64,000 bases of DNA, taken from assembly GCF_016863635.1 (NCBI RefSeq), contig NZ_BOPG01000015.1, positions 1 through 64,000 on the forward strand. Direction: 5' to 3'. A model generated the notes under the pieces. The model was not told the DNA's origin. It saw only the letters and a list, made by a program, of their open reading frames with translations, and made no database searches. Both the position numbers and the translations under genes were made by a program. Each line of letters opens with the position of its first letter. Within the stretch, counting starts at the first letter, position 1. The DNA is from Virgisporangium aurantiacum. Lineage in GTDB: Bacteria > Actinomycetota > Actinomycetes > Mycobacteriales > Micromonosporaceae. Below, one piece after another: positions 34,708-43,345 of this stretch.

Positions 34708-35751
34708 TTGGCGCGCCCAGACGACGAGTCGTCAACCAATGTGACGCTGGCCGATGTGGCCCGGCGCGCGCGGGTCTCCCCCGCGACCGCGTCCCGGGTC
34801 ATCAACGGCAGCAACAAACCCGTCGCCGACGGCCTCCGCGAGCGGGTGCTCAAGGCCGTCGCCGACCTGAGGTACGTGCCCAACGCACACGCCCAGAACC
34901 TGGCCCGCGCGCAGCGAAGCGCGGTGGGCGTCATCGTTCACGACGTGTCCGACCCCTACTTCGCCGAGATCACCCGCGGCCTCCAGCGGATCGCGTCCTC
35001 GTTCGGTCAGCTGCTGGTGATCTGCAACAGCTACCGCGACCCGCAGCGCGAGCTGGAGTACGTGGCGCTGCTGCGCGCGCAACAGGCCGGCGCGCTGGTG
35101 CTCGCCGGATCCGGGTACCACGACGCCGAGTTCACCCGTCAGCTCAACGGCCAGTTGCGCGCATACGCCGAAACCGGCGGACGGGTGGCGTTGATCGGCC
35201 GACACGAACTGGTCGGGGCGGCCGTCCTGCCCGACAACGAGAACGGCGCCTACGCGATCGGCTTGGGGGTGTTCGGCCTCGGGCACCGGCGGGTCGCCGT
35301 GATCGCCGGTCCACGCAACTTGACCACCACCACCGACCGGCTCTCCGGTGTCCGCCGCGCGGCGGAGGAGAAGGGTGTTCCGCTTCCGGCCAAGCGGATC
35401 AACTACGCCGACTTCACCCGTGACGGCGGCGCCAGCGCGGCGTTCGATCTCCTGCAGGCCGAACCCGACCTCACGGCGATCATCGCCTTGAACGACTCGA
35501 TGGCCGTCGGCGCGCTCTCGGTGCTCCGTCAACGCGGAGTGGACGTTCCCGGCCAGGTGTCGGTCACCGGGTTCGACGACATGCCGATCGCCCGCGACGT
35601 CACCCCGGCTCTCACGACGGTGCGGCTGCCGCTCGTGGAGATGGGCGAACGGGCGATGTCGCTGGCGTTGGGCGGCACGCAGATCGGCCACGTGGAAAGC
35701 GCTTACTCCGAGCTGATGTGGCGCTCCAGTCTCGCCGCACCGTCGTCCTGA
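34708..35751 (+). CDS. LacI-family transcriptional regulator
   Basis: 347 residues: N-terminal HTH VTLADVARRARVSPATASRV (residues 12-31) plus hinge, then a periplasmic-binding-like effector domain ending with GFDDMPIARDVTPALTTVRLP. The start is taken as TTG at 34708 with GGAAGGG 7 bases upstream. Likely autoregulated and a repressor of the divergent sugar-oxidation operon; the pectate lyase promoter carries a very similar site. Effector unknown. Its 3' end includes a palindrome-family site (35694). Confidence 0.9.
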   Translation: MARPDDESSTNVTLADVARRARVSPATASRVINGSNKPVADGLRERVLKAVADLRYVPNAHAQNLARAQRSAVGVIVHDVSDPYFAEITRGLQRIASSFGQLLVICNSYRDPQRELEYVALLRAQQAGALVLAGSGYHDAEFTRQLNGQLRAYAETGGRVALIGRHELVGAAVLPDNENGAYAIGLGVFGLGHRRVAVIAGPRNLTTTTDRLSGVRRAAEEKGVPLPAKRINYADFTRDGGASAAFDLLQAEPDLTAIIALNDSMAVGALSVLRQRGVDVPGQVSVTGFDDMPIARDVTPALTTVRLPLVEMGERAMSLALGGTQIGHVESAYSELMWRSSLAAPSS

Positions 35752-35759
35752 CACGGCGT

Positions 35760-35787
35760 CTGGAGAGCCCCGGCCGGGGCTCTCCAG
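35760..35787. terminator. Convergent terminator hairpin
   Basis: 28-bp perfect palindrome (12-bp stem with a GGCC loop when folded) between the lacI-type gene and the convergent pectate lyase gene, starting 8 bases after the lacI stop. Confidence 0.82.
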
Positions 35788-35799
35788 AACCGGCCCGGG

Positions 35800-37155
35800 C
35801 TACAGCTTTCCGGCGCCGGCCCGCGCGGACACCCTGCCCGGAACGGCGGCGGTGGGGTCGACGCCCCCGCTGCGGAGCGTGGGGACCCAGCCGGCATCGC
35901 TGCCGAGGTCCGGCTCGTGCGTAGCGTTGTACTCGGCGAGCAGGCTGACCGGAACCGGCCGCTGGGTGCCGATCCGCGCCAGGGTGCCGATCTCCGTCAT
36001 CGCGGTGCCGCCCCAGTCGAAGACGACGGCGTCGAGCGGGATGTCGGCGCTGCGCAGGAGGAAGTTGTTCTCGGCGTAGATCGCCGACTGCACGCCGACG
36101 CCCCACGAGTAGGAGTAGACGTCCTCGTCGGTCTCGTAGAAGTAGTTGTTGTAGACGTCCACCTGGCCGAAGCGCACCCGCGGCGCGCGCTGGCCCACGT
36201 TGGCGAAGCGGTTGTGGTGCAACGTCACCCGTAGCTTGCCGACGTCGACGCCCGGCGTGTTCGTCGACCCGATCAGCATCGTCTTGTCGTGCTCGAACAG
36301 GTTGTTCCAGCTCGCGGTGACGTAGTCGGAGCCGCGGATGATGTCGAAGAGTCCATCGTGGACCTGGTACGGCCGGCCGAAGTACACCGGTTGCGTCGCG
36401 TCCTGGTTCGAGCCGTCGGTGAACGTGTTGTGGTCGACCCACACGTTCGTCGCGGCGGTGAGGGTCAGGGTGTCGTGCAGCGAGTTCCAGTTGCCCTCGG
36501 CGCCGTCGGTCGGGGTCCAGGCGGGGAAGCAGTCGTAGGCGTCCTCGAAGCTGAGGTTGCGGACGATCACGTTGCTCACGCGGTCGAGGATGAGGTTCGC
36601 GCCGGCGAGCTTCGCCGTGCGGCCCAGACCGATGATCGTGGTGTTCGGGCCCACGTTGATGCGGATCCGGTCGGTCTGGTTACGGGCCGAGCGCACCCGC
36701 GCGTCCTCCAGCGGTCCGCTCGGCGCGACCCGTCCCCACGTCGCCGGGTCGTAGGTGGCCAGGTAGGCGGCGAGGTCGTACTCCGGGTCGGCGTAGTTCC
36801 CGCAGGAAAGCGGATTCCCGGTGTCGTCGGTGTTGGCGTCGATGCGACCGGCGATGAAAACGATCTTCGGCGTCGCGTTGGTGCGGTTGGCGACGTTGTC
36901 GCCGCCGAGCGCGGCGATGAGGCTCGACCTGTCGGTGGCTACGCGGATGTCGGCCGGTGCGGCGGCCGATCCGCCGGTGGTGCCGGTACCGGCCGATCCC
37001 CAGCCGTCACCGGCGGGGAGCGTTTGGCGGGCGAGCGCGAGGGCGGCGGTGGTGACGGCGGGCGCCGCGCCGGCGGGATTGATGGGAGCGGCGGTGGTGA
37101 TCGCGAAAGCCGTTGCTGCACAAGCGGTAGCGGCCGCGACAGTGCGGAGACGCAT
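35800..37155 (-). CDS. Secreted pectate lyase, family PL1
   Basis: 451 residues with a Sec signal peptide (MRLRTVAAATACAATAFA..., cleavage near AGAAPA). Parallel beta-helix lyase: calcium-site Asp in WVDHNTFTDGSNQD, VTASWNNLFEHDKTMLIGS, and the catalytic-Arg region NVGQRAPRVRFGQVDVYNNY. It cleaves polygalacturonate by beta-elimination, giving unsaturated oligogalacturonides for the GH88/105 enzyme encoded divergently. The ATG at 37155 has an AGGAG box. The operator-like palindrome sits 15 bases upstream. Confidence 0.92.
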   Translation of the reverse strand: MRLRTVAAATACAATAFAITTAAPINPAGAAPAVTTAALALARQTLPAGDGWGSAGTGTTGGSAAAPADIRVATDRSSLIAALGGDNVANRTNATPKIVFIAGRIDANTDDTGNPLSCGNYADPEYDLAAYLATYDPATWGRVAPSGPLEDARVRSARNQTDRIRINVGPNTTIIGLGRTAKLAGANLILDRVSNVIVRNLSFEDAYDCFPAWTPTDGAEGNWNSLHDTLTLTAATNVWVDHNTFTDGSNQDATQPVYFGRPYQVHDGLFDIIRGSDYVTASWNNLFEHDKTMLIGSTNTPGVDVGKLRVTLHHNRFANVGQRAPRVRFGQVDVYNNYFYETDEDVYSYSWGVGVQSAIYAENNFLLRSADIPLDAVVFDWGGTAMTEIGTLARIGTQRPVPVSLLAEYNATHEPDLGSDAGWVPTLRSGGVDPTAAVPGRVSARAGAGKL

Positions 37156-37169
37156 GGGGGCTCCTATAT

Positions 37170-37185
37170 AGGAAAGCGCATTCCT
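37170..37185. promoter_or_regulatory. Operator-like palindrome upstream of pectate lyase
   Basis: AGGAAAGCGCATTCCT, one mismatch from the perfect palindrome at 34613-34628. It lies 15 bases from the pectate lyase ATG and about 80 from the divergent GH88/105 start. The position would block transcription or initiation, so both genes may belong to the same LacI regulon. Confidence 0.65.
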
Positions 37186-37266
37186 GAGGTACCGTGACAC
37201 GCCCCGGGTGTCGAGTCAACGTCCCCGGTGTGCAGTTTTGTTGCAGTGCGACAGGGAGGCTCCACA

Positions 37267-38634
37267 GTGGAGATCGACGAGAAGCTGACCCCCACCGACC
37301 TGCTGCCGAAGATCGAAAGGCTGTGGGCGGCCTCCGGCGGAAAGATCGAGTCCATCGAACAGACGTGTCCGCCGGAGAGCGGTGCGCCCGTGTTCACCGT
37401 CGACGGCCGGTACACCGCCCGCGGCTGGACGGAGTGGACGGAGGGCTTCCGTTACGGGGCGGCACTCCTGCAGTTCGACGCCACCGGCGACGAGCGGTTC
37501 CTCACCATCGGACGGGACGCGACGTTCGGCCGGATGGCCAGTCACGTCAGCCATGTCGGCGTCCACGATCATGGATTTACGAACGTCAGTACGTACGGCG
37601 CGCTGTTGCGGATGATGCGCGAGGGCAAGATTCCGGGGGACGCGGGTGAGCGCGCCGCCTACGAGATCGCGCTCAAGGTCAGTGGTGCCGTGCAGGCGGC
37701 GCGGTGGCGGACCACTGCCGACGGCACCGGCTACGTGTACTCCTTCAACGGCCCGCAGTCGTTGTTCGTCGACACCATCCGGTCGTGCCGCGCGCTGGCG
37801 ATGGCGCACCAATTGGGGCACGTGCTGATGGGCGAGCAGGACCGGCCGATCTCGCTGCTCGGCCGGCTGGTCGACCATGCGCGGAACACGGCGCGCTGGA
37901 ACGTCTTCTACGGCGAGGGCCGCGACCGCTACGACGTCCGGGGCAGGACGGCGCACGAGTCGATCTTCAACGTGAACGACGGTGCGTTCCGGTGCCCGTC
38001 GACCCAGCAGGGCTACTCGGCGTTCAGCACCTGGACGCGCGGGCTGGCCTGGGCGATGGCCGGCTACCCCGAGTTGCTGGAGTGGATCGACACCCGCTCC
38101 GACGAGGATCTCGACGCCGTGGGCGGGCGCGCCGACGTCACCGCGATGATGCTCAGGGCGGCGATCGCCACGTGCGACTTCTATCTGGCGAACACGCCGA
38201 CCGATGGCGTTCCCTACTGGGACACCGGCGCGCCCGGCCTCGCCGCGATGGGCGACTACCTCGACCGCCCGGCCGACCCGTTCAACGACCACGAGCCGGT
38301 CGACTCGTCGGCGGCCGCGATCGCCGCGCAGGGTCTGCTGCGGTTGGGGCGTTATCTCGGTGACGAGGGCACGAAGTACTGGCAGGCCGGCCTGACGGTG
38401 TGCGACACGCTGTTCGGCGAGCCGTACCTGAATACGGATCCGGAGCACCAGGGGCTGCTGTTGCACTCCGTGTACCACCACCCGAACGGGTGGGACCACG
38501 TCCGGCCGGGACAGCGCGTTCCCAACGGGGAGGCGTGCATGTGGGGCGACTACCACCTCCGCGAGGTGGCGCTGTACGTGGGACGCGTGGCCAGGGACGA
38601 GCCGTACTACACGTTCTTCGGCGGGTCCCGGTGA
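37267..38634 (+). CDS. Unsaturated uronyl hydrolase, GH88/GH105
   Basis: 455-residue (alpha/alpha)6-barrel protein of the GH88/GH105 type without signal peptide. Aromatic/acid motifs [18 protein letters not shown] and [11 protein letters not shown], with candidate catalytic Asp in VHDHGF and DTIRS. It removes the unsaturated uronic acid from oligosaccharides made by the lyase, inside the cell. The GTG at 37267 follows AGGGAGG. It is coupled by GTGA to the SDR gene. Confidence 0.86.
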   Translation: MEIDEKLTPTDLLPKIERLWAASGGKIESIEQTCPPESGAPVFTVDGRYTARGWTEWTEGFRYGAALLQFDATGDERFLTIGRDATFGRMASHVSHVGVHDHGFTNVSTYGALLRMMREGKIPGDAGERAAYEIALKVSGAVQAARWRTTADGTGYVYSFNGPQSLFVDTIRSCRALAMAHQLGHVLMGEQDRPISLLGRLVDHARNTARWNVFYGEGRDRYDVRGRTAHESIFNVNDGAFRCPSTQQGYSAFSTWTRGLAWAMAGYPELLEWIDTRSDEDLDAVGGRADVTAMMLRAAIATCDFYLANTPTDGVPYWDTGAPGLAAMGDYLDRPADPFNDHEPVDSSAAAIAAQGLLRLGRYLGDEGTKYWQAGLTVCDTLFGEPYLNTDPEHQGLLLHSVYHHPNGWDHVRPGQRVPNGEACMWGDYHLREVALYVGRVARDEPYYTFFGGSR

Positions 38635-39428
38635 GCGGCGGGGAAAGCGCTGTCCCGCGGCGGCCGGTAGCGTTGGTGACCGGTGCGTCCCGGGGAATCG
38701 GGCGCGGGGTGGCGATGGCGATCGGCGGTGCCGGCTACGACGTCGTGGTCAACTATGTGCGGGATGCCGACGCGGCGGGGAGGGTAAGCGCTTTCCTGGC
38801 CGAGCTCGGCGTGCGGGGGCACGTGTCGCAGGCCGACATCTCGGTGGCCGCCGACCGGGAGCGGCTGGTGGCGGACGTCTACGACACGTTCGGCCGGCTC
38901 GACCTGCTGGTCAACAACGCCGGCGTGGGGCCGAAGGTGCGGGCGGACATCCTCGAGGCGTCGGAGGAGTCGTTCGACCACATGATCGGCGTGAACCTGC
39001 GCGGACCCTACTTCCTGACTCAGCTCGTGGCGAGGCGGATGGTGGAGCGCGTGGGCAAGGGCGATCCCGCGCCGAAGATCGTCATCATCTCCTCGATCAG
39101 CGCCTACACGGCGAGCGTCAACCGGGGCGACTACTGCGTGGCCAAGGCGGGCCTGGGGATGACCGCGAAGCTGTTCGCTGCGCGGCTGGCCGGGCACGGC
39201 ATCAACGTCTACGAGATCCGGCCGGGCATCATCGAGACCGACATGACCGGCCCCGTCCGTGACCGGTACGACGATCTCATCCACAACAAGGGCCTCACCC
39301 CGATCGCCCGGTGGGGGGTGCCGGACGACGTGGGGCGGGCCGTGGTCGCGGTGGCCACGGACCTGCTGCCGTTCAGCACCGGCCAGGTGATCGACGTCGA
39401 CGGCGGGTTCCACCTCCGCACCCTGTGA
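38631..39428 (+). CDS. SDR-family dehydrogenase (FabG-like)
   Basis: 265-residue short-chain dehydrogenase. Cofactor motif [14 protein letters not shown], and catalytic Ser-Tyr-Lys in [21 protein letters not shown]. It is annotated in relatives as 3-ketoacyl-ACP reductase, but being coupled to the uronyl hydrolase it more likely reduces or oxidises a keto-sugar acid such as a 5-keto-4-deoxyuronate product (KduD-like role), by inference. Two palindrome-family sites lie in the first 60 codons (38642, 38783). Confidence 0.85.
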   Translation: MSGGESAVPRRPVALVTGASRGIGRGVAMAIGGAGYDVVVNYVRDADAAGRVSAFLAELGVRGHVSQADISVAADRERLVADVYDTFGRLDLLVNNAGVGPKVRADILEASEESFDHMIGVNLRGPYFLTQLVARRMVERVGKGDPAPKIVIISSISAYTASVNRGDYCVAKAGLGMTAKLFAARLAGHGINVYEIRPGIIETDMTGPVRDRYDDLIHNKGLTPIARWGVPDDVGRAVVAVATDLLPFSTGQVIDVDGGFHLRTL

Positions 39429-39436
39429 GCGGGGGT

Positions 39437-40573
39437 TCAGGAGAGGCGGTGGCGGTACGTCGTTCCGCCGGCGGTCCACGGGAAAGCGGTTTCCGAGAAC
39501 AGTGCCCCCGCCGCGGCGGAGGCGGCCACGGCCGGCTCCACGCCGTCGACGGCGTGACCGCCTCCGTCGTGGGTCACGAGGAACCGGGGATCCACCGGCA
39601 CCGGCGGAGGTGCGGCGATCACGGCCTCCAGCACGGCGGTGAAGGCCCGCGTGCGATCCAGCTCCGCCCGCAGCGGCACCGCGGGATCGGCGCGGTGGGT
39701 CAGCAGGTTCAGCAGCAGGTCTTCCCGACCGGGCAGCTTCTCCCAACCGGCGCCGGGTAGGCGCAGGCGATCGGTCGGGTACTCGAGCACGGCGGTGCCG
39801 GCCGTGCCCGTCACCGTGATGTCGCCGGCACGGAACTCGCGGGCCGCCAGCGTCACCGCGACCGTGAGGCGCCGGCCGTTGGCGAACGTCAGGCGGAGGC
39901 ATCCGGTGTCCTCGACCTCGATGTCGCCGGCGCGGTAGCGCTCCACCTCGGCGTCGGCGGGTTCACCCCAGCCGGCGCCGGCCGCGATGGCCAGCCCCTG
40001 CATCACCGCGTGGGCGAACGCGTTCAGCAGGGCGCCGTCGATGACCGGGCGCCCGTCGAGCAAGCGCTTTCCCGACCACGGCGAGCGGACCCAGTACGTC
40101 GGCGGGCGCCACCACGTGCCGGCGACCCCGATCGCCTCGATCTCGCCCAGCGAGCCGGCGTCGATCTCGGCAAGCAGGCGGGCCAGGGCGGCCGAGCCGA
40201 GGGCCTGGAAGTTCACCTGCACCGGCAGCTTGGCCCGCTCGGCCTCCGCCGCCAACGAGGCGTGTTCCACCAGCGAAGCCACCGGCGGCTTCTCCAGCAG
40301 GAGGTCGCGGCCGGCGCGCAGGACGTCGAGCGCGATCGGGAGATGGGTGTGCGGCGGGGTGCAGATCACCACGGCGTCGGGCGTCGTCGCGGCGAGCAGC
40401 TCGGTGTGGTCGGTGAACACGGCGACGCCGTCGAGCGGTGCGTCGGGGTCGGGCTCCGGCGGGCGGACGTCGCTCAGGGCGCACAGGGTCAGGCCGGGGG
40501 TGCGCTCGATCAGCCGCCGATGCCAGAGACCGTGGCCGGAGGCCCCGATGAGAGCGACGGCGGCGGAGTTCAC
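39437..40573 (-). CDS. Gfo/Idh/MocA family oxidoreductase
   Basis: 378 residues: Rossmann start VALIGASGHGLWHRRLIE, catalytic-type EKPPVASLVEH, then a substrate domain. It is the last gene of a minus-strand operon from 46186 with UxaC, the FucD-like enolase and the mannitol-dehydrogenase-family reductase, overlapping the latter by GTGA. Probably a sugar-acid dehydrogenase. It carries palindrome-family sites near both ends (39481, 40059). Confidence 0.85.
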   Translation of the reverse strand: MNSAAVALIGASGHGLWHRRLIERTPGLTLCALSDVRPPEPDPDAPLDGVAVFTDHTELLAATTPDAVVICTPPHTHLPIALDVLRAGRDLLLEKPPVASLVEHASLAAEAERAKLPVQVNFQALGSAALARLLAEIDAGSLGEIEAIGVAGTWWRPPTYWVRSPWSGKRLLDGRPVIDGALLNAFAHAVMQGLAIAAGAGWGEPADAEVERYRAGDIEVEDTGCLRLTFANGRRLTVAVTLAAREFRAGDITVTGTAGTAVLEYPTDRLRLPGAGWEKLPGREDLLLNLLTHRADPAVPLRAELDRTRAFTAVLEAVIAAPPPVPVDPRFLVTHDGGGHAVDGVEPAVAASAAAGALFSETAFPWTAGGTTYRHRLS

Positions 40574-42063
40574 GACGACGCCTCGGCCAGCGCCGCCGCC
40601 ACGCCGCCGCGGTCCAGCACCGTCAACCAGTGCTCGACCAGCCCGCGCACCTCGTCGTCGCCCGCCAGGTCGGCCGGGAACACGGCGTCGATCGCGAACA
40701 GCGCGCCCGCCAGGTCGGACGGCTTGTCGTCCACTGTGGACACGGCCGCCCGCAGCCGGTCAGCCAGCGGGTCGTCGAGCGGCAGGGCCGAACCGTCGTC
40801 GGCGTAGCCGCGCACGAACCGCATCCACGCCGCCAGCACGAGGCAGGCCCACACGGGACGCGAGCCCGCGGCGCGCCGGTCGAGGATCGTGCCGAGCAGC
40901 CGCTGCGGCAGCTTCTGCGACCCGTCCATCGCCACCTGCAGGGTACGGTAACCCAGCGCCGGGTTGGCGAACCGCTCACGCACGGTGCGGCCGTAGCCTT
41001 CCACCGTCTCCCCCGGCGGCGGAGCCAGCGTGGGCGCGATGTCGGTGGTGATCAGCCGGTCGAGGAAAGCGTCGATCCCGGGCAGCCGCAGCACCTCGTC
41101 GATGGGACCCACACCGGCCAGCGCACCGAGGTACGCGAGTGCACTGTGGACACCGTTCAGCATCCGCAACTTCAGCCGCTCCCACGGCTCGGCGTCGGTG
41201 GTGAGCACCGCACCGGCGTGTTCCCAGGCCGGGCGGCCGCCCGGGAACTCGTCCTCGATCACCCATTGCGAGAAGGGCTCGGCCGCGACCGGAACGAGGT
41301 CCGCGACGCCCAGGGCGCGAGACGCCAACGCACGGGTCACGTCGGTGGTCGCCGGAACGATGCGGTCGACCATCGTTCCGGGGAACGACACGGAACCGTC
41401 GAGCCACCAGCGGGCCCGCTCGCCGGCCGGGCCGGGCACGACCGCAAGCGCCGCCTCGATCAGAGCCCGCGTGCGCCGCCCGTTCGACGGCAGGTTGTCG
41501 CAACTGACCACCGCCAGCGGCGCACCGGTCGCGGCCCGCGCGAGCAGTCCGCGCGCCAGCAGTCCGGGGACGGTCTTCGGCGGCCGGCCGGTGACCACGT
41601 CGGCGCGGACCTCGTCATCGATGCGCGGCCGGCCGGTGGCCGGGTCGAGCCGGTAGGCCTTCTCCGTGACGGTGAGCGTGACCACCCGGATCGCCGGATC
41701 GGCCAGGCGGGACACCACCGCCAGCGGGTCGGAAGCGGCGTGCATGAGGTCGACGTGCACCCCGACCGCGCGCGGCACCACCGTCCCCGACCCAACGGTC
41801 AGCACGCTGTAGAGCCGGTCCTGGGCCTCCATCGCGGAGAGCACGTCGACCGAACGCGGGGCGACACCGACGATTCCCCAGTCGCCACCGGCCGCCGCGA
41901 TCGCGTCCTCGGTGAAGACGGCCTGGTGCGCCCGGTGGAACGCGCCGAGGCCGAGATGAACGATGCCGGCGCCCACGTCGGCACCCAGCACGGGACGGGC
42001 GGCCGACGGCAACCGGTCCACAGTGGATCGACGAAGGCGGCCGACAGCCGCGTCTACCGCCAT
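40570..42063 (-). CDS. Mannitol dehydrogenase family, fructuronate/tagaturonate reductase type
   Basis: 497-residue polyol dehydrogenase. N-terminal HLGLGAFHRAHQAVFTEDAI, VVSCDNLPSNG, VDRIVPATT and catalytic-region KLRMLNGVHSALAYLG. Next to UxaC it fits D-fructuronate (UxuB) or D-tagaturonate (UxaB) reductase, which gives mannonate or altronate. Sequence alone does not separate these from mannitol dehydrogenase. Its ATG overlaps the enolase 3' end by 10 bases. Confidence 0.87.
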   Translation of the reverse strand: MAVDAAVGRLRRSTVDRLPSAARPVLGADVGAGIVHLGLGAFHRAHQAVFTEDAIAAAGGDWGIVGVAPRSVDVLSAMEAQDRLYSVLTVGSGTVVPRAVGVHVDLMHAASDPLAVVSRLADPAIRVVTLTVTEKAYRLDPATGRPRIDDEVRADVVTGRPPKTVPGLLARGLLARAATGAPLAVVSCDNLPSNGRRTRALIEAALAVVPGPAGERARWWLDGSVSFPGTMVDRIVPATTDVTRALASRALGVADLVPVAAEPFSQWVIEDEFPGGRPAWEHAGAVLTTDAEPWERLKLRMLNGVHSALAYLGALAGVGPIDEVLRLPGIDAFLDRLITTDIAPTLAPPPGETVEGYGRTVRERFANPALGYRTLQVAMDGSQKLPQRLLGTILDRRAAGSRPVWACLVLAAWMRFVRGYADDGSALPLDDPLADRLRAAVSTVDDKPSDLAGALFAIDAVFPADLAGDDEVRGLVEHWLTVLDRGGVAAALAEASS

Positions 42064-43343
42064 GCCGGCCCCTCCGGGAAGGAGAACTCCGCGACGGACG
42101 AGGGTTTCATCGCGACGCTGTACCCGGGCGCGGTCGGCAGCAGGTACCGCCCGCCGCGCACCGAGACCGGATCGACGAAGTGCTCGTGCAGGTGGTCGAC
42201 GTACTCGACCATCCGCCCGTCGAGCGACGTGCCGACCCGCAGGAAGTCGAAGATCGCCAGGTGCTGCACGTACTCGCACAGCCCGACGCCGCCGGAGTGC
42301 GGACACACCGGCACGCCGAACTTGGCCGCCATCAACAGGATCGACAGCACCTCGTTGACACCGGCCACGCGGCACGCGTCGATCTGACAGACCCGGATCG
42401 CCTCCGCCTGCAGCAACTGCTTGAAGATGACCCGGTTCGCGGCGACCTCACCGGTGGCGACCCGGATGCCGCGCGACGCCAACGCCGAAGCGATCCGCGC
42501 GTGGCCGAGAACGTCGTCGGCGTGCGTGGGCTCCTCGATCCAGTACGGGTCCGCCTCGGCGAGCCGCTCCATGTTGGCGATCGCCTCGTCGACGTCCCAG
42601 ATCTGGTTCGCGTCCATCATCAGCAGCGCGTCCGGACCGATCTCCGACCGGATCAGTCGCGCCCGGCGGACGTCGTCGTCGATCTCGCCGCCGACCTTCA
42701 TCTTCATGGCCCGCCAGCCCTCGGCGTACGCGGCCCGGGTCAGGTCACGGACCTTCTCGTCGGGGTACCCGAGCCAACCGACCGAGGTGGTGTACGACGG
42801 GAACCCCTGATCCTGCAGGAGCGCCAGCCGCTCGCCGTAGCCGTCGCGGCCCTTGTCCAATATGGACCGTGCCTCGTCGGGCGTGATCGCGTCGCTGATG
42901 TGCCGGAAGTCGACGGAGTTCACCAACTCGTCGGTGTCCATCTCGGACAGGAACCGCCACATCGGCTTGCCGGCGAGCCTGGCCCGCAGGTCCCAGACCG
43001 CGTTCACCATCGCGCCGGCCGCCATGTGGATGACGCCCTTCTCGGGCCCGAGCCACCGCACCTGCGGATCGGCGGTCAACGACCGGAAGAAGGCGACCTG
43101 GTCGAGCCCCTCCAGCGACAGCCCCACCAGGTGGTGCGAAAGCGCGCGCACCGCACCACAGGTGAGCTCGTTGCCGCGTCCGTTCGTGAACGTCAGGCCG
43201 GAACCGACGACGCCGGAGGAGGTCTGCAGCTCCACGTAGGTGGCCGAGTAGTCGCCGCGGTTGATGGAGTCGGAGCCGTCGCCCGCTTCGGCGGTCGGGA
43301 ACCGCACGTCGTGCACGTCGACGGCCGTGATCGTGGTCGCCAT
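42054..43343 (-). CDS. Enolase-superfamily dehydratase, L-fuconate dehydratase-like
   Basis: 429-residue MR-subgroup enolase. It parallels FucD throughout: VHDVRFPTAEAGDGSDSIN, GRGNELTCGA, RWLGPEKGVIHMA. Base motif KMKVG (K-x-K), metal ligands in MDANQIWD, IEEPTHADD and ATGEVAANR, and Asp/His in QIDACR and CPHSGGVG. Where I recall GEH in FucD proteins, this reads GEV. Flanked by UxaC and a uronate reductase, it may dehydrate altronate or mannonate, since no UxaA or UxuA is present. Substrate uncertain. Confidence 0.85.
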   Translation of the reverse strand: MATTITAVDVHDVRFPTAEAGDGSDSINRGDYSATYVELQTSSGVVGSGLTFTNGRGNELTCGAVRALSHHLVGLSLEGLDQVAFFRSLTADPQVRWLGPEKGVIHMAAGAMVNAVWDLRARLAGKPMWRFLSEMDTDELVNSVDFRHISDAITPDEARSILDKGRDGYGERLALLQDQGFPSYTTSVGWLGYPDEKVRDLTRAAYAEGWRAMKMKVGGEIDDDVRRARLIRSEIGPDALLMMDANQIWDVDEAIANMERLAEADPYWIEEPTHADDVLGHARIASALASRGIRVATGEVAANRVIFKQLLQAEAIRVCQIDACRVAGVNEVLSILLMAAKFGVPVCPHSGGVGLCEYVQHLAIFDFLRVGTSLDGRMVEYVDHLHEHFVDPVSVRGGRYLLPTAPGYSVAMKPSSVAEFSFPEGPAWR

Positions 43344-43345
43344 GG

